64,000 nucleotides of DNA from Halopseudomonas pachastrellae (GCF_900114765.1 NZ_FOUD01000007.1:1-64000); one strand, 5' to 3'. Counted from the stretch's first letter, positions 43,548 to 55,495 are shown. Made by a program: numbers and translations. The notes: a model not told the origin generated them from the letters alone.

Positions 43548-45473
43548 ATGCCCGTTATTACCCTCCCTGACGGCAGTCAGCGCAATTTTGATAATCCCGT
43601 TACCGTTTCTGAAGTCGCCCAGTCGATTGGTGCCGGTCTGGCCAAGGCTACGATCGCCGGCAAGGTAGATGGTCGCCTGGTTGATGCCTGTGACCTGATT
43701 GAGCAGGACGCAAGCCTGCAGATCATCACCGCCAAAGACGAAGAAGGTGTTGAGATTATCCGCCACTCCTGTGCTCACCTGATCGGTCATGCCGTCAAGC
43801 AGCTGTATCCCACCGCCAAGATGGTTATCGGCCCGGTGATTGATGACGGCTTTTATTACGACATCTCCTACGAGCGCCCCTTCACGCCTGACGACATGGC
43901 TGCCATCGAAAAGCGCATGGCTGAGCTGATCGCCACCGATTACGACGTGATCAAGAAAGTGACCCCGCGTGACGAGGTCATCAAGGTGTTCGAGTCCCGT
44001 GGTGAGGAGTACAAGCTGCGCCTGGTCGAGGATATGCCCGACGAGAAGGAGATGGGCCTGTACTACCACGAAGAATACGTCGACATGTGCCGTGGCCCGC
44101 ACGTGCCGAACACCCGCTTTTTGAAAGCATTCAAGCTGACTCGGATTTCCGGTGCCTACTGGCGCGGCGATGCCAAGAACGAGCAGCTGCAGCGTATCTA
44201 CGGCACTGCCTGGGCAGACAAGAAGCAACTGGCTGCCTACATCCAGCGTATGGAAGAGGCCGAGAAGCGCGATCACCGCAAGATCGGTAAGCGTCTTGAT
44301 CTGTTCCACACCCAGGAAGAAGCGCCCGGCATGGTGTTCTGGCACCCCAATGGCTGGTCCATCTATCAGGTGCTTGAGCAGTACATGCGCAAGGTGCAGA
44401 TCGACGCTGGCTACAAAGAGATCAAGACCCCGCAGGTCGTGGATCGTGTGCTGTGGGAACGCTCCGGTCACTGGGAGCACTACGCTGCCAACATGTTCAC
44501 TACCGAGTCGGAAAGCCGTGATTACGCGGTCAAGCCGATGAACTGCCCGTGCCACATTCAGGTGTTCAACCAGGGCCTGAAAAGCTACCGCGAGCTGCCG
44601 CTGCGCTTGGCCGAGTTCGGCTCCTGCCACCGTAACGAGCCGTCTGGCTCGCTGCACGGCCTGATGCGCGTGCGTGGCTTTACCCAGGATGACGCCCACA
44701 TCTTCTGTACCGATGAGCAGGTCAAGAAGGAAGCGGCGGACTTTATCGCCCTGACCCTCAAGGTTTACCGTGATTTCGGCTTTGACGATGTTGAGCTGAA
44801 GCTGTCTACCCGCCCGGAAAGCCGGGTAGGTGACGATGCGCTGTGGGATCAGGCCGAAAAAGGTCTGGAAGACGCGCTGAACGAAGCCGGCCTGGAGTGG
44901 GATCTGCAGCCGGGTGAGGGCGCGTTCTACGGTCCGAAGATCGAATTCTCCCTGCGCGACTGTATTGGCCGGGTCTGGCAGTGCGGCACGCTGCAGCTGG
45001 ACTTCATGCTGCCGGGACGTCTGGGTGCGCAGTATGTGGCTGAAGATGGCGCGCGCAAAACGCCGGTTATGCTGCACCGCGCGATCCTCGGCTCCTTTGA
45101 GCGCTTTATCGGTATCCTGATCGAGCACTACGCGGGTGACTTTCCGGCCTGGCTTGCACCGACCCAGGCTGCGGTGCTGAATATCACCGATAATCAGGCT
45201 GCGTTCTGTGCCGAAGTAGAGAAAACTCTCAATGAATCCGGCTATCGAGCCGTTGCGGACTTGAGAAACGAAAAGATCGGCTTTAAAATCCGCGAGCATA
45301 CTTTGCACAAGACTCCCTACCTGCTAGTTGTGGGAGACCGCGAAGTGGAATCGCAAACCGTGGCCGTGCGTACGCGAGAGGGTAAAGATCTGGGTTCGAT
45401 GTCCATCACCGAGTTCACTGCATTCCTCGACAGCGCCATCGCACAACGGGGCCGCCTGAATTCGGAGCAATAA
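43548..45473 (+). CDS. thrS: Threonyl-tRNA synthetase
   Basis: ThrS charges tRNA-Thr. The 641-residue class II enzyme has the N-terminal TGS domain ([20 protein letters not shown]), the editing domain ([20 protein letters not shown], with the HxxxH-type pocket), motif 2 ([20 protein letters not shown] then [11 protein letters not shown]), and the C-terminal anticodon-binding domain. Zinc ligands Cys/His in [10 protein letters not shown] are visible. AGAAGGAG ribosome site. It opens the thrS-infC-rpmI-rplT cluster; infC begins 2 bases after its stop. Confidence 0.97.
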   Translation: MPVITLPDGSQRNFDNPVTVSEVAQSIGAGLAKATIAGKVDGRLVDACDLIEQDASLQIITAKDEEGVEIIRHSCAHLIGHAVKQLYPTAKMVIGPVIDDGFYYDISYERPFTPDDMAAIEKRMAELIATDYDVIKKVTPRDEVIKVFESRGEEYKLRLVEDMPDEKEMGLYYHEEYVDMCRGPHVPNTRFLKAFKLTRISGAYWRGDAKNEQLQRIYGTAWADKKQLAAYIQRMEEAEKRDHRKIGKRLDLFHTQEEAPGMVFWHPNGWSIYQVLEQYMRKVQIDAGYKEIKTPQVVDRVLWERSGHWEHYAANMFTTESESRDYAVKPMNCPCHIQVFNQGLKSYRELPLRLAEFGSCHRNEPSGSLHGLMRVRGFTQDDAHIFCTDEQVKKEAADFIALTLKVYRDFGFDDVELKLSTRPESRVGDDALWDQAEKGLEDALNEAGLEWDLQPGEGAFYGPKIEFSLRDCIGRVWQCGTLQLDFMLPGRLGAQYVAEDGARKTPVMLHRAILGSFERFIGILIEHYAGDFPAWLAPTQAAVLNITDNQAAFCAEVEKTLNESGYRAVADLRNEKIGFKIREHTLHKTPYLLVVGDREVESQTVAVRTREGKDLGSMSITEFTAFLDSAIAQRGRLNSEQ

Positions 45474-45475
45474 AG

Positions 45476-46021
45476 ATTAAACGCGAGATGAGACAAGACA
45501 GAAAAGCTGCGCAACGCCCGCCGATTAACGAAAACATCACGGCGCGCGAAGTGCGCCTCATTGGCCCCGACGGAGAGCAAGTCGGCGTCGTATCCATTCA
45601 GGAGGCGCTAGCCGCCGCTGAAGAGGCCAAGCTGGATCTGGTTGAAATCTCCCCCGATGCGACACCGCCCGTGTGCCGCATCATGGACTACGGCAAGCAC
45701 ATCTTCGAAAAGAAGAAGCAGCAAGCCGCAGCGCGCAAGAATCAGAAGCAGATTCAGATTAAAGAAATCAAGTTTCGTCCAGGGACGGAAGAGGGAGACT
45801 ATCAGGTCAAGCTTCGCAACCTGATTCGTTTCCTCTCTGACGGGGACAAGGCCAAGGTATCCCTGCGATTCCGTGGCCGCGAAATGGCGCATCAGGAGCT
45901 GGGCATGGAGCTGTTGAAGCGGGTCGAAGCCGACCTGATTGAATACGGCACTGTGGAACAGCACCCGAAGATGGAAGGTCGTCAGCTGATGATGGTCATC
46001 GCCCCCAAAAAGAAAAAGTAA
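45476..46021 (+). CDS. infC: Translation initiation factor IF-3, AUU start
   Basis: IF-3 keeps ribosomal subunits apart and checks the start codon. The chosen start is ATT, giving (M)[19 protein letters not shown] lies 8 bases before it, whereas the ATG four codons later has no ribosome site at a good distance. An AUU start, disfavoured by IF-3 itself, is the known basis of infC autoregulation in E. coli. The rest is standard: [60 protein letters not shown] and [20 protein letters not shown]. Predicted length is 181 residues. Confidence 0.93.
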   Translation: MKREMRQDRKAAQRPPINENITAREVRLIGPDGEQVGVVSIQEALAAAEEAKLDLVEISPDATPPVCRIMDYGKHIFEKKKQQAAARKNQKQIQIKEIKFRPGTEEGDYQVKLRNLIRFLSDGDKAKVSLRFRGREMAHQELGMELLKRVEADLIEYGTVEQHPKMEGRQLMMVIAPKKKK

Positions 46022-46082
46022 TCTCCAGGGCAACGCCAGGCCTTGCGATTATTTGATGCACTTCACTTTGGAGTAATTGAAC

Positions 46083-46277
46083 ATGGCAAAAATGAAGACC
46101 AAAAGTGGCGCTGCCAAGCGCTTCAAGAAAACCGGGAACGGCATCAAGCACAAGCATGCTTTCAAAAGCCACATCCTGACCAAGATGAGCACCAAGCGTA
46201 AGCGTCAACTTCGCGGCACTTCGCAGCTGAATGCTGCTGACGTCCAAAAAGTCGAGCGCATGCTGCGTCTGCGTTAA
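46083..46277 (+). CDS. rpmI: 50S ribosomal protein L35
   Basis: A 64-residue basic protein, [20 protein letters not shown] then [20 protein letters not shown], with the unmistakable bL35 sequence. TGGAG stands ahead of the ATG. A TTG two codons upstream is not used. In the family, L20 binding to the leader of the infC/rpmI message represses this operon. Confidence 0.96.
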   Translation: MAKMKTKSGAAKRFKKTGNGIKHKHAFKSHILTKMSTKRKRQLRGTSQLNAADVQKVERMLRLR

Positions 46278-46308
46278 TCATCAGGTTACAGGTTAGAGGA
46301 AGAAAGCA

Positions 46309-46665
46309 ATGGCTCGTGTAAAACGTGGTGTCATGGCGCGTAAGCGTCACAAGAAAGTTCTCAAGCTGGCTAAAGGTTACTACGGTGCTCGCTCGCGCGT
46401 GTTCCGCGTTGCCAAGCAAGCGGTTATCAAAGCTGGTCAGTATGCATATCGTGACCGTAAGCAGCGCAAGCGTCAGTTCCGCGCGCTGTGGATTGCCCGT
46501 ATCAACGCAGGTGCTCGTCAGAACGGTCTGTCCTACAGCCGCCTGATCGCCGGCCTGAAAAAGGCGTCCGTCGAGATCGATCGCAAGGTTCTGGCTGATC
46601 TGGCCGTGAACGAAAAAGCGGCGTTTACCGCGATTGTCGAAAAAGCAAAGGCTAGCCTGGCTTAA
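46309..46665 (+). CDS. rplT: 50S ribosomal protein L20
   Basis: A 118-residue basic protein, [20 protein letters not shown] then [20 protein letters not shown], full-length bL20. It acts early in large-subunit assembly and, in E. coli, as the autogenous repressor of the rpmI-rplT message. A GAGGAAG ribosome site precedes it. Confidence 0.97.
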   Translation: MARVKRGVMARKRHKKVLKLAKGYYGARSRVFRVAKQAVIKAGQYAYRDRKQRKRQFRALWIARINAGARQNGLSYSRLIAGLKKASVEIDRKVLADLAVNEKAAFTAIVEKAKASLA

Positions 46666-46717
46666 GCCCTCGTTACGACAATCACCACGCCCTAGGGCGT
46701 GGCTGGCAACGTCAATG

Positions 46718-47777
<1,060 letters not shown>

Positions 47778-47816
47778 GCGCCGCACCCGCAACCCTTTTG
47801 ACAGCAGGAATCGATA

Positions 47817-50195
47817 ATGAAATTCAGTGAACAGTGGCTGCGCACCTGGGTGAACCCCGACGTCTCCCGCGATGAGCTGGTGGCGCGCCTGTCCATGACC
47901 GGACTCGAAGTAGACAGCGTTACCCCGGCAGCCGGCGAGTTTTCCGGTGTCGTGGTGGGTGAGATTCTCAGTGCAGAGCAACACCCGGACGCCGACAAGC
48001 TGCGCGTATGCCGCGTCAGCAACGGCAGCGAAGAGTTCCAGGTGGTGTGCGGCGCACCCAATGCCCGTGCCGGTATCAAGATCCCGTTCGCCATGGTAGG
48101 CGCGGTACTGGGCGAAGACTTCAAGATCAAGAAGGCCAAGCTGCGCGGTGTCGAATCCTTCGGCATGCTGTGCTCTGCGGCCGAGCTGCAGATCTCCGAA
48201 GACCACGACGGCCTGTACGAGCTGCCGCAGGATGCCCCGGTCGGGCAGAGCGTGCGCGAGTATCTGGGCCTGGACGACGCCATCATTGAGGTCGACCTGA
48301 CCCCGAACCGCGGTGACTGCCTCTCTATTGCTGGCTTGGCCCGTGAAGTGGGCGCCAACTACGGCGCTGCCGTTACCCGTGTCGAGGTTGCGCCGGTTGC
48401 TGCCGTACACGACGACGTGCGACCGGTAGAGCTGGTTGCCCCCGAGGCTTGCCCGCGTTATCTGGGCCGGGTGATTCGTAATGTTGATCTGTCGCGCGCC
48501 ACGCCCCTGTGGATCGTTGAGCGCCTGCGTCGCAGCGATATCCGCAGCATTGACGCGGTTGTCGACATCACCAACTACGTGATGCTCGAACTGGGTCAAC
48601 CGATGCACGCCTTTGACCTCGCTGAAATCAAGGGCGGCATTCGTGTACGCCTGGCAGAAGAGGGCGAGAAGCTGGTGCTGCTGGACGGCCAGGAAATCAG
48701 CCTGCGCGCCGACACCCTGGTCATCGCCGATCACGAACGCCCGCTGGCCATGGCCGGCATCATGGGTGGCGAGCACAGCGGTGTGAGCGAGAATACCCGT
48801 GATCTGTTCCTGGAAAGCGCCTTCTTCGACACCATCGCCATCGCCGGTAAGGCGCGTGGTTACAGCCTGCACACCGATTCCTCGCACCGCTTCGAGCGCG
48901 GCGTAGATTGGCAGCTGCAGCGCGAAGCCATGGAGCGTGCCACCGCGCTGATTCTGGATGTCGTCGGCGGCGAGCCTGGTCCGATTGTCGAGGCGGCAGA
49001 GCAGGGCGCGTTGCCCACGCTCAAGCAGATTACCCTGCGCAATGAGCGCATTACCCAGATGCTGGGTATGCAGATGAGCGAAGCCGACGTGGTCGGCTAC
49101 CTCAAGGGGCTCGGCCTGGGTGTCAGCGCCCAGGCAGAGGGTCAGTGGCAGGTGGATGTTCCCAGCCACCGCTTCGACATCAGCATTGAGGTCGACCTGA
49201 TCGAAGAGCTGGCCCGTCTGTATGGCTACAACCGCCTGCCGGTCAGCGCGCCGACAGCGGCACTGACCCTGGCCGGCAAGCCCGAAACCCGCGGCGAGCT
49301 GCCGGCGCTACGCCGTCTGCTGGTTGCCCGTGGTTACCATGAAGCGATCACCTACAGCTTCATCGAGCCTGGTTTGAGCAAGCAGTTTGAGCCGCAGATC
49401 GAGCCGCTGGCCCTGGCCAACCCGATCTCCAGCGACATGGCCGTCATGCGTCCCTCGCTGTGGCCCGGCCTGAGCAAGGCTGTGCAGTACAACCAGAACC
49501 GTCAGCAGGGCCGCGTGCGCCTGTTCGAGAGCGGTCAGCGCTTTATTCCCGCTGCCGAAGGCCTGCAGCAGGAAGTCATGCTGTCCGGCATCGTTACCGG
49601 TAGCCGTCAGCCGGAAGGTTGGGCCAACGGCGCAGAGAAGATCGACTTCTTCGATGTGAAAGCCGATGTAGAGGCGATTCTGGCGCAAAGCGCTGCCGGT
49701 GTTTCCTTCCGGTTTGAACCGGTTGAACACCCGGCGCTGCATCCGGGCCAGTCCGCGCGCATCCTCAACGGCGACGAGCAGGTAGGTCTGATGGGCGCTC
49801 TGCACCCGCAGCTGGTAGCTGATCTTGACCTCAACGGTCCCGTTTTTGTGTTCGAGTTGGCATTGGCGAAAATTTGCCAGGGTCAATTGCCGCGCTTTGA
49901 GGAATTGTCCCGCTACCCTGAAGTCAGACGGGACATAGCGCTGGTGGTGGACCGTACCGTGCTGGCCGAAGATTTGCTGTCCTGTATCCGTGCAGAAGCC
50001 GGAGCCTATCTCAAAAACCTCGGGTTGTTTGACGTTTATGAGGGCAAAGGTATTGATCCGCATAGAAAAAGCATGGCAATCGGCTTGACGTTGCAGGATT
50101 CGTCGCGCACTCTTACTGATGACGAGGTGAATGCTGTCATGGACAGAGTGCTGCAGTCCTTGGAGCAAGGGTTCAACGCCACACTAAGGAAATAG
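47817..50195 (+). CDS. pheT: Phenylalanyl-tRNA synthetase beta subunit
   Basis: The 792-residue beta subunit: [20 protein letters not shown] at the start, a tRNA-binding OB domain ([20 protein letters not shown]), B3/B4 editing domain ([20 protein letters not shown]), B5, the catalytic-like core and a C-terminal anticodon-binding domain ([20 protein letters not shown]). It edits mischarged tRNA-Phe. Six bases before ihfA, so the operon continues, as in E. coli and P. aeruginosa. Confidence 0.96.
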   Translation: MKFSEQWLRTWVNPDVSRDELVARLSMTGLEVDSVTPAAGEFSGVVVGEILSAEQHPDADKLRVCRVSNGSEEFQVVCGAPNARAGIKIPFAMVGAVLGEDFKIKKAKLRGVESFGMLCSAAELQISEDHDGLYELPQDAPVGQSVREYLGLDDAIIEVDLTPNRGDCLSIAGLAREVGANYGAAVTRVEVAPVAAVHDDVRPVELVAPEACPRYLGRVIRNVDLSRATPLWIVERLRRSDIRSIDAVVDITNYVMLELGQPMHAFDLAEIKGGIRVRLAEEGEKLVLLDGQEISLRADTLVIADHERPLAMAGIMGGEHSGVSENTRDLFLESAFFDTIAIAGKARGYSLHTDSSHRFERGVDWQLQREAMERATALILDVVGGEPGPIVEAAEQGALPTLKQITLRNERITQMLGMQMSEADVVGYLKGLGLGVSAQAEGQWQVDVPSHRFDISIEVDLIEELARLYGYNRLPVSAPTAALTLAGKPETRGELPALRRLLVARGYHEAITYSFIEPGLSKQFEPQIEPLALANPISSDMAVMRPSLWPGLSKAVQYNQNRQQGRVRLFESGQRFIPAAEGLQQEVMLSGIVTGSRQPEGWANGAEKIDFFDVKADVEAILAQSAAGVSFRFEPVEHPALHPGQSARILNGDEQVGLMGALHPQLVADLDLNGPVFVFELALAKICQGQLPRFEELSRYPEVRRDIALVVDRTVLAEDLLSCIRAEAGAYLKNLGLFDVYEGKGIDPHRKSMAIGLTLQDSSRTLTDDEVNAVMDRVLQSLEQGFNATLRK

Positions 50196-50200
50196 GTCAA

Positions 50201-50503
50201 ATGGGGGCTCTGACAAAAGCGGAAATGGCTGAGCGGCTGTACGAAGAGTTAGGGTTCAACAAACGCGAAGCCAAAGAGTTGGTCGAGTTGTTTTTCGAAG
50301 AAATTCGCAATGCACTCGAGACCAATGAGCAGGTGAAGCTGTCGGGTTTCGGCAACTTTGATCTGCGCGACAAGCGTCAGCGCCCCGGCCGTAATCCCAA
50401 GACCGGCGAAGAAATACCCATTACTGCCCGCCGGGTAGTGACCTTTCGCCCAGGACAAAAACTGAAGGCACGAGTAGAAGCCTATGCTGGAACCCAGCCA
50501 TAA
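50201..50503 (+). CDS. ihfA: Integration host factor alpha subunit
   Basis: IHF bends DNA for recombination, replication and sigma-54 promoters. The 100-residue protein, [20 protein letters not shown] then [20 protein letters not shown], has the DNA-minor-groove arm [20 protein letters not shown] with the intercalating proline. Length is standard. The next gene starts inside its last 20 bases. Confidence 0.97.
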   Translation: MGALTKAEMAERLYEELGFNKREAKELVELFFEEIRNALETNEQVKLSGFGNFDLRDKRQRPGRNPKTGEEIPITARRVVTFRPGQKLKARVEAYAGTQP

Positions 50504-50843
50504 CGACGAATTGCCGGCTATCCCCGGCAAACGCTATTTCACCATTGGTGAAGTAAGCGAGCTGTGTGCAGTGAAACCCCATGTTCTGCGTTATTGGGAG
50601 CAGGAGTTTCCGCAGCTGTCGCCGGTCAAGCGTCGTGGTAATCGACGCTACTACCAGCGCCAGGATGTCCTCATGATCCGCCAGATCCGGGCATTGTTGT
50701 ACGATCAGGGCTTCACCATTGGTGGCGCGCGTCAGCGCCTGTCCGGTGAAGAGGCCCGCGAAGACCTCACCCAGTACAAGCAACTGATCCGCCAGACTAT
50801 TGCCGAGCTGGAAGAAGTGCTCAACGTACTTCGCGTTCGCTGA
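50484..50843 (+). CDS. MerR-family transcriptional regulator (PA2737 type)
   Basis: A 119-residue regulator with the MerR winged helix: [20 protein letters not shown] then [20 protein letters not shown] and [20 protein letters not shown], then a short coiled coil ([20 protein letters not shown]). It lacks an effector domain with metal cysteines, so it is of the small MlrA-like type. It overlaps ihfA by 20 bases and is the last gene of the phe-ihf operon; this position is conserved in pseudomonads. Target genes are unknown. Confidence 0.93.
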   Translation: MLEPSHNDELPAIPGKRYFTIGEVSELCAVKPHVLRYWEQEFPQLSPVKRRGNRRYYQRQDVLMIRQIRALLYDQGFTIGGARQRLSGEEAREDLTQYKQLIRQTIAELEEVLNVLRVR

Positions 50844-50857
50844 TATCCAAAAAAAAC

Positions 50858-50886
50858 TTTCTCATTTCAGATAGTTAATGTATTAT
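50858..50886 (+). promoter_or_regulatory. Promoter of tRNA-Pro
   Basis: TTTCTC (50858-50863) and TATTAT (50881-50886) with a 17-base spacer, followed by a G+C-rich discriminator GCGACCCGC. The tRNA starts 34 bases after the -10, so a short leader is expected. Confidence 0.55.
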
Positions 50887-50919
50887 GCGACCCGCTTCGG
50901 CAGACAAACCGAAGCATCG

Positions 50920-50997
<78 letters not shown>

Positions 50998-51005
50998 ATA
51001 AAATC

Positions 51006-51040
51006 AAGGGGTTAGATCGATACGGTCTAGCCCCTTTTTA
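51006..51040 (+). terminator. Terminator after tRNA-Pro
   Basis: AAGGGGTTAGA pairs with TCTAGCCCCTT (one wobble) around a 9-base loop, ending in five T. Confidence 0.85.
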
Positions 51041-51155
51041 TTTGTCTCGCATTTTTGCCCCACCTAATTTTGCGTCGATGTTGGCTGCCCCTAATCCTTG
51101 TCGAGCAGCCGCTGGGCGGCGTTTGCGCTCGGTTGTTCACGCCGGGGAAACCAGT

Positions 51156-51176
51156 AAAATGCGCCGTTCGCATTTT
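51156..51176. promoter_or_regulatory. Inverted repeat ahead of TonB-receptor gene
   Basis: AAAATGCG and CGCATTTT are perfect 8-base arms around CCGTT, ending 25 bases before the start codon. It could be an operator, or a small hairpin in the leader. It does not match the Fur consensus well. Confidence 0.4.
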
Positions 51177-51201
51177 TCCTGTCTGTTGCCGGAGTTGCTG
51201 C

Positions 51202-53343
51202 ATGTCCAACCTGATCTCCCCGCCGGAACGTCTGGCGCCGTTGTTTCTTGCCTGTCTGATGGCATCACCTGCATTTGCCCAGACCGATGACGTTGCCCAG
51301 CTGGATGCGATTACGGTTTCCGGGCAGAAATACGACGAGGTCGCCAAAGCCCGCGAGGCTCTCAATGAGGTGCCGGGTGGCACCAACGTGGTCGACATGC
51401 AGCAGGTTGAGCAGGGGCGAGTGTCTGGCGTGGCCGATGTGTTGGCCTATCAGCCGGGCGTCTACGCCCAGTCACCGGGCAACGAGGGCGTGAAGATCAG
51501 CATTCGCGGCTCCGGTATCAACCGTGGCCCCGGTGCCCATGCCTCCGGTAATCACATTTTGCTCGACGGACTGCCCCTGACCGGGTCGGGCGGTACGCCC
51601 TATGAGCTGCTGGAGCCGCTGTGGCTCAGCCGCGCTGAGGTACTACGCGGTGCTAACGGCTTTGAGCGCGGTGCGCTGGCGCTGGGTGGTGCCGTTGATT
51701 ACATCACCCGCACCGGTTTTGATGCGCCGCGCCTGCAGGTGCGGATGGAGGTGGGCAGTGACGGTTATCTCAAGCGTCACATCGCTTCCGGTCAGGTGAT
51801 TGGTGATCTGGACTACTACGTTGGCATTACCGACCTGCACTACGATGGCCAGCAGGACCATTCCGCCGGTAGTGGTAAGGGTGTAGTTGCCAATGTCGGT
51901 CTGCAGCTGACGCCTGATCTGGAAACCCGGTTTTACGTTCGCTACCGGGAAACCGAGCACCAGTCGCCGGGTCGCCTGACCCAGTCGCAAATCGATGATG
52001 ACCCAACTCAGGCTAACGCCGACAACATTGCCCGTGACGCCAGGCGCGAGCAGCCGGGCAGCACCTGGCTGGCAAATAAGACCACCCTGCGTCTGGATGA
52101 CGTCAGCACGCTGGAGATGGGGCTGGTTTACCACCACTACCCGATGGACCTGATGGAAAGCCCGTACCGCATTCGGGTGGACTACAGCGACATCAGCGCC
52201 ACCCTGAACTACAAGCGTGAGCACGAGCTGTTCGGGATCAACTCGAATACCACCGTTGGCTGGCGCACCACCACCAATCTGCCCAGCAGTGATGCAAAAG
52301 AGAGTGCTTATGAGACGCTGACGCTGCAAAGCAATCAGCAGTCTGTTTCTTATCCCGTTGGAACGCTGATGCGCGAATACACCCATCAAGGCTCTGACAA
52401 TGTATTGCACGTCAGCAACGAACTGGAGCTGGCGCCCAAACTGTGGCTGAGCAGCGGACTTGCGCTGATTTACACCGAGCGCGAGGTCGAGGTGACTTGG
52501 CCCGAGACGGATGAAAAACTCAATGAAGGCACCTGGGATTATGCGCCGCGGCTAGGCCTGCGTTATCAGCTGGAGTCTGGTGCCGAGGTTTACGGCAACC
52601 TGTCGCGTTCAGTAGAGCCGCCGCATCCGTGGTCAATGATTTGGGGGTCGCCGATTAGGTTCGATGCGAGCACCCAGCCCTGGAGCAGACGCCAGAGCAC
52701 GCCAATCAAGCTAGATAACCAGACTGCAACCACCTTCGAGCTGGGGGGGCGTGGTGAGTCGTTTCTGGGGTTATGGGACCTCGCCTGGTACTACTCGCGG
52801 GTTAATCACGAGTTGTTGATGGTTGAAATTCAGCAAGGTGTCCCAGCCGCCGAGTCCAATGCCAGTGCTACCGTGCACCAAGGCATCGAAGCCGGTCTCA
52901 CCAGCACCCTGTGGCAGGGCGATGAGCTGGGTGCACTGGCGTTGCGTCAGGCTTACACCTTCAGCGACTTCCATTACCGTGATGACGACACCTTTGGTAG
53001 CAACGCGCTGCCTGGTTTGCCACGGCATTACTATCAGGGTGAGGTGCGTTATCAGCACCCGGCAGGCGTCTACGTTGGGTTGAATACCCAGTATGCGTCC
53101 AAGGTGCCGGTGGACTACGCCAACTCATGGGATGCGGATTCGTACACTATCTTTGGTGCCATCGTGGGCTACGACGCACCCAAGCAGGACTGGCAGACCT
53201 GGCTGGAACTACGCAACCTGACCGATGAGCACTACGCGGCCACGGTGACGCCCGGTTACAACGACAATGGGGTGGAAGTGGCGCGTTTGACACCCGGCGA
53301 AGGCTTTGGCGTGTACGCCGGATTTTCCTGGAGCTGGCTCTAG
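51202..53343 (+). CDS. TonB-dependent outer-membrane receptor
   Basis: A 713-residue receptor. The start MSNLISPPERLAPLFLACLM then ASPAFAQ is a signal peptide. The TonB box is near DAITVSGQ. The plug domain spans roughly residues 45-165 (SGVADVLAYQPGVYAQSPGN, KISIRGSGINRGPGAHASGN, EVLRGANGFERGALALGGAV). The beta barrel follows and closes in GVYAGFSWSWL. GGAG lies 7 bases from the ATG. Substrate is unknown; a ferric or other metal chelate is likely because the facing operon encodes reductase-type partners and carries a Fur-like site. Its TAG stop overlaps the stop of the convergent gene. Confidence 0.92.
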   Translation: MSNLISPPERLAPLFLACLMASPAFAQTDDVAQLDAITVSGQKYDEVAKAREALNEVPGGTNVVDMQQVEQGRVSGVADVLAYQPGVYAQSPGNEGVKISIRGSGINRGPGAHASGNHILLDGLPLTGSGGTPYELLEPLWLSRAEVLRGANGFERGALALGGAVDYITRTGFDAPRLQVRMEVGSDGYLKRHIASGQVIGDLDYYVGITDLHYDGQQDHSAGSGKGVVANVGLQLTPDLETRFYVRYRETEHQSPGRLTQSQIDDDPTQANADNIARDARREQPGSTWLANKTTLRLDDVSTLEMGLVYHHYPMDLMESPYRIRVDYSDISATLNYKREHELFGINSNTTVGWRTTTNLPSSDAKESAYETLTLQSNQQSVSYPVGTLMREYTHQGSDNVLHVSNELELAPKLWLSSGLALIYTEREVEVTWPETDEKLNEGTWDYAPRLGLRYQLESGAEVYGNLSRSVEPPHPWSMIWGSPIRFDASTQPWSRRQSTPIKLDNQTATTFELGGRGESFLGLWDLAWYYSRVNHELLMVEIQQGVPAAESNASATVHQGIEAGLTSTLWQGDELGALALRQAYTFSDFHYRDDDTFGSNALPGLPRHYYQGEVRYQHPAGVYVGLNTQYASKVPVDYANSWDADSYTIFGAIVGYDAPKQDWQTWLELRNLTDEHYAATVTPGYNDNGVEVARLTPGEGFGVYAGFSWSWL

Positions 53344-54641
53344 TAAATATCGCGGCGGTAACGGCCGTCGGCCGCCATCTGCTTGATGGTGGCCGCGCCC
53401 AGCAGACCCTGCAGGATGCTGTCCACGGCTTGCCCCGTGGCCATGCTGCCGCAGACGCGGATGCTGGCGCCACGGCTTACCCACTCTTGCAGCCGTTCGG
53501 GCTGTTCGCGCAGCAGCTCCTGCACATAGCGTGGCGTGTCGGCACTACTGTTGTCGCGCGAGAAGCAGCGTTGCAGCAGCACCTGCTGTGGCGTCAGTTG
53601 ATCCAGCTCGCTGGCCAGCCAGCGGTCATGTTCCGGACTGCGCTCACCAAACAGCAGCCAGCTGGGTTGCCCGCGTTGCAGCTGTTCTTGCAGCAGGGCA
53701 CGCAAACCGGCCAGGCCGGTGCCACTGCCAATCAGAATGCTAGGCGCGGGACTATCTGGCAGCGCGAATGACGGGTTGTGATGCACGCGCGCCTCAATCT
53801 GCTCGCCGGGCGCTGCCTGCTGGCACAGCCAGCCTGACATCAGACCCTGGCTGCCGTCTTCTTTCATCACATGACGTACAAGCAGCTCCACCTGTTTGCC
53901 AGCGCCCAGGTTGGCGATGGAGTACAGTCGGCGCTGGTCGGCGTGCTGCAGCTCCAACAGATCGCCGGCTTGCCACGGACCCAAAGCATCGGCTTGCAGG
54001 CTCAGGTGGTAGGCGGTCAAACCGGGGCTGCCGGGATTGAGGGCGCTGCGGCTGAGCAGGGTGGCGGGCTGCCAGGGCTGCTCGTCGGCTTCCGGCAGCG
54101 CATGCAGGCCGGTGTGCTGGGCCAGGCTGGCGCGCCAGCGCACCAGGCCGTCCGGGTCCTGATTGTCGAGGTAAATGCTGTCTTGCAAGGGTTGTGCGCC
54201 GCGGTCGCGCAGCCAGCTCTCTAGTCGCTTGGCGAAGGCGCAAAAGTGCGGGTATTGGCTATCGCCCAGGCCGAGCAGGGCGAAACTCAGCTCCGGCAGG
54301 ACAGGGGCCTGCGGCATCAGGCGGTGTTCAAAAGTCTGCGCGCTGTCTGGCGCCTGGCCGTCACCGTAGGTGCTTGCCACCAGCCAGAGCTGGCGGCAAG
54401 CAAGAAGTTGGGCCGGGGTCACTTGCCCCAGCGGCAAGCCGGCGGCCGCGTGGCCAGCGGCTTGCAGTGCGTGCAGCGCCTGGTTGGCAAGGCGCTGCGC
54501 TTGACCAGTCTGGCTGGCCCAGACCACCAGGATCTGGTACTCGCCGGTAGGCTGATCGCGGCGCCACAGCGGGCGCAGCCAGTAGCAGCTGGCGGCCAGC
54601 CAGAGCAGGCTGGCCGCCACTGCCCAGGCGGTATCGCCCAT
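53340..54641 (-). CDS. Flavodoxin / ferredoxin-NADP reductase fusion (CysJ-like), membrane-anchored
   Basis: A 433-residue flavoprotein. An N-terminal membrane helix (VAASLLWLAASCYWLRPLWR) is followed by a flavodoxin domain (about 35-175, ILVVWASQTGQAQRLANQAL, STYGDGQAPDSAQTFEHRL) and an FAD/NADPH module (RLYSIANLGAGKQVELLVRH, SILIGSGTGLAGLRALLQEQ, SIRVCGSMATGQAVDSILQG). The layout is that of sulfite reductase alpha subunits, but the operon and anchor suggest electron supply to a PepSY membrane partner for metal reduction. Its ATG shares one base with the DUF4198 stop (TGATG). Confidence 0.88.
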   Translation of the reverse strand: MGDTAWAVAASLLWLAASCYWLRPLWRRDQPTGEYQILVVWASQTGQAQRLANQALHALQAAGHAAAGLPLGQVTPAQLLACRQLWLVASTYGDGQAPDSAQTFEHRLMPQAPVLPELSFALLGLGDSQYPHFCAFAKRLESWLRDRGAQPLQDSIYLDNQDPDGLVRWRASLAQHTGLHALPEADEQPWQPATLLSRSALNPGSPGLTAYHLSLQADALGPWQAGDLLELQHADQRRLYSIANLGAGKQVELLVRHVMKEDGSQGLMSGWLCQQAAPGEQIEARVHHNPSFALPDSPAPSILIGSGTGLAGLRALLQEQLQRGQPSWLLFGERSPEHDRWLASELDQLTPQQVLLQRCFSRDNSSADTPRYVQELLREQPERLQEWVSRGASIRVCGSMATGQAVDSILQGLLGAATIKQMAADGRYRRDIY

Positions 54642-55495
54642 CAGGGCGCGAGCACTTCAAGGGTAGCGCTGTAGCTGGCGCGGCGCTGACTGACCGGCGC
54701 CTCCAGACCTTCGGTCTGCTTGTACTCGGCTTCCAGCCAGAACAGGCCAGCTTGACCCCATTCAATGCTTACCTTGCCGTCGGCGTTGGTGGTCAGCTCG
54801 CGTGCCTGCTCGCTATCGCGGTAGCGCGCGCCGGCCGGGATCAGGGTGATTTCCAGGCCTGGCGCCGGTTGGCCGTCGAGCAGAAAGACAAACTCGGCGG
54901 CTTCGTCGGCGTACAGATCATTGGGATGGGTGACCGGCTGGAGTTCGAGGCCCTGGCCGCTGGGCTTGAGCACGTCCTCGGTCGGGTTGCCGGAGGTCAC
55001 AAACAGCTCCATGCGTGAGTCGCTGCGAATGATATTGACCTTCTCGGCGTCCGCCGGAATCTGCTTGACGATGTCATCCAGGCTGCCCATCACACGTTCA
55101 CGCTCACCGTTGAGCTCGTACATGCCCATGACTCGGCCGATGTTGGCAATAGCGATCTTGTAGGTGCCTTTCTGTTCCAGCTGCAGGTCAAAGCTGCTGC
55201 GCAGGCGGCCCAGATGGCCGTTCTGCGGTGCAACCTCGCTGCCATCGGGTGCGGTGATGGTGAGCGGGGCGGGCTGGCGGTTGCTGTTGGCTGGCGGTGT
55301 ACCAACACCCTCCAGCATCATCGGAAAGTGGTCGAAGTAAAAAATGCCGTTGCCGGCAGCGGCATCGACGGTAACCCAGGGCGCGTCGCCAGACAGCACA
55401 GTGGAAGAGGGCAGCATCCAGGCGCGGTGGGCATCGGCAGTCAGCGGCAGGGCGGCGGCTACGGCCAGTACAGAGAGTTGTTTGAGCAGTTTCAT
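54641..55495 (-). CDS. DUF4198 periplasmic protein
   Basis: A 284-residue exported protein, signal MKLLKQLSVLAVAAALPLTA, mature start HRAWMLPSSTVLSGDAPWVT. The opening His (AHRAWMLP) and repeated beta-sandwich segments (LTITAPDGSEVAPQNGHLGR, GYVFLLDGQPAPGLEITLIP-like region near 205-230) fit DUF4198, related to the CbiK/NikM family of metal-transport accessory proteins. Second to last in the four-gene operon. The metal is not identified. Confidence 0.85.
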   Translation of the reverse strand: MKLLKQLSVLAVAAALPLTADAHRAWMLPSSTVLSGDAPWVTVDAAAGNGIFYFDHFPMMLEGVGTPPANSNRQPAPLTITAPDGSEVAPQNGHLGRLRSSFDLQLEQKGTYKIAIANIGRVMGMYELNGERERVMGSLDDIVKQIPADAEKVNIIRSDSRMELFVTSGNPTEDVLKPSGQGLELQPVTHPNDLYADEAAEFVFLLDGQPAPGLEITLIPAGARYRDSEQARELTTNADGKVSIEWGQAGLFWLEAEYKQTEGLEAPVSQRRASYSATLEVLAP

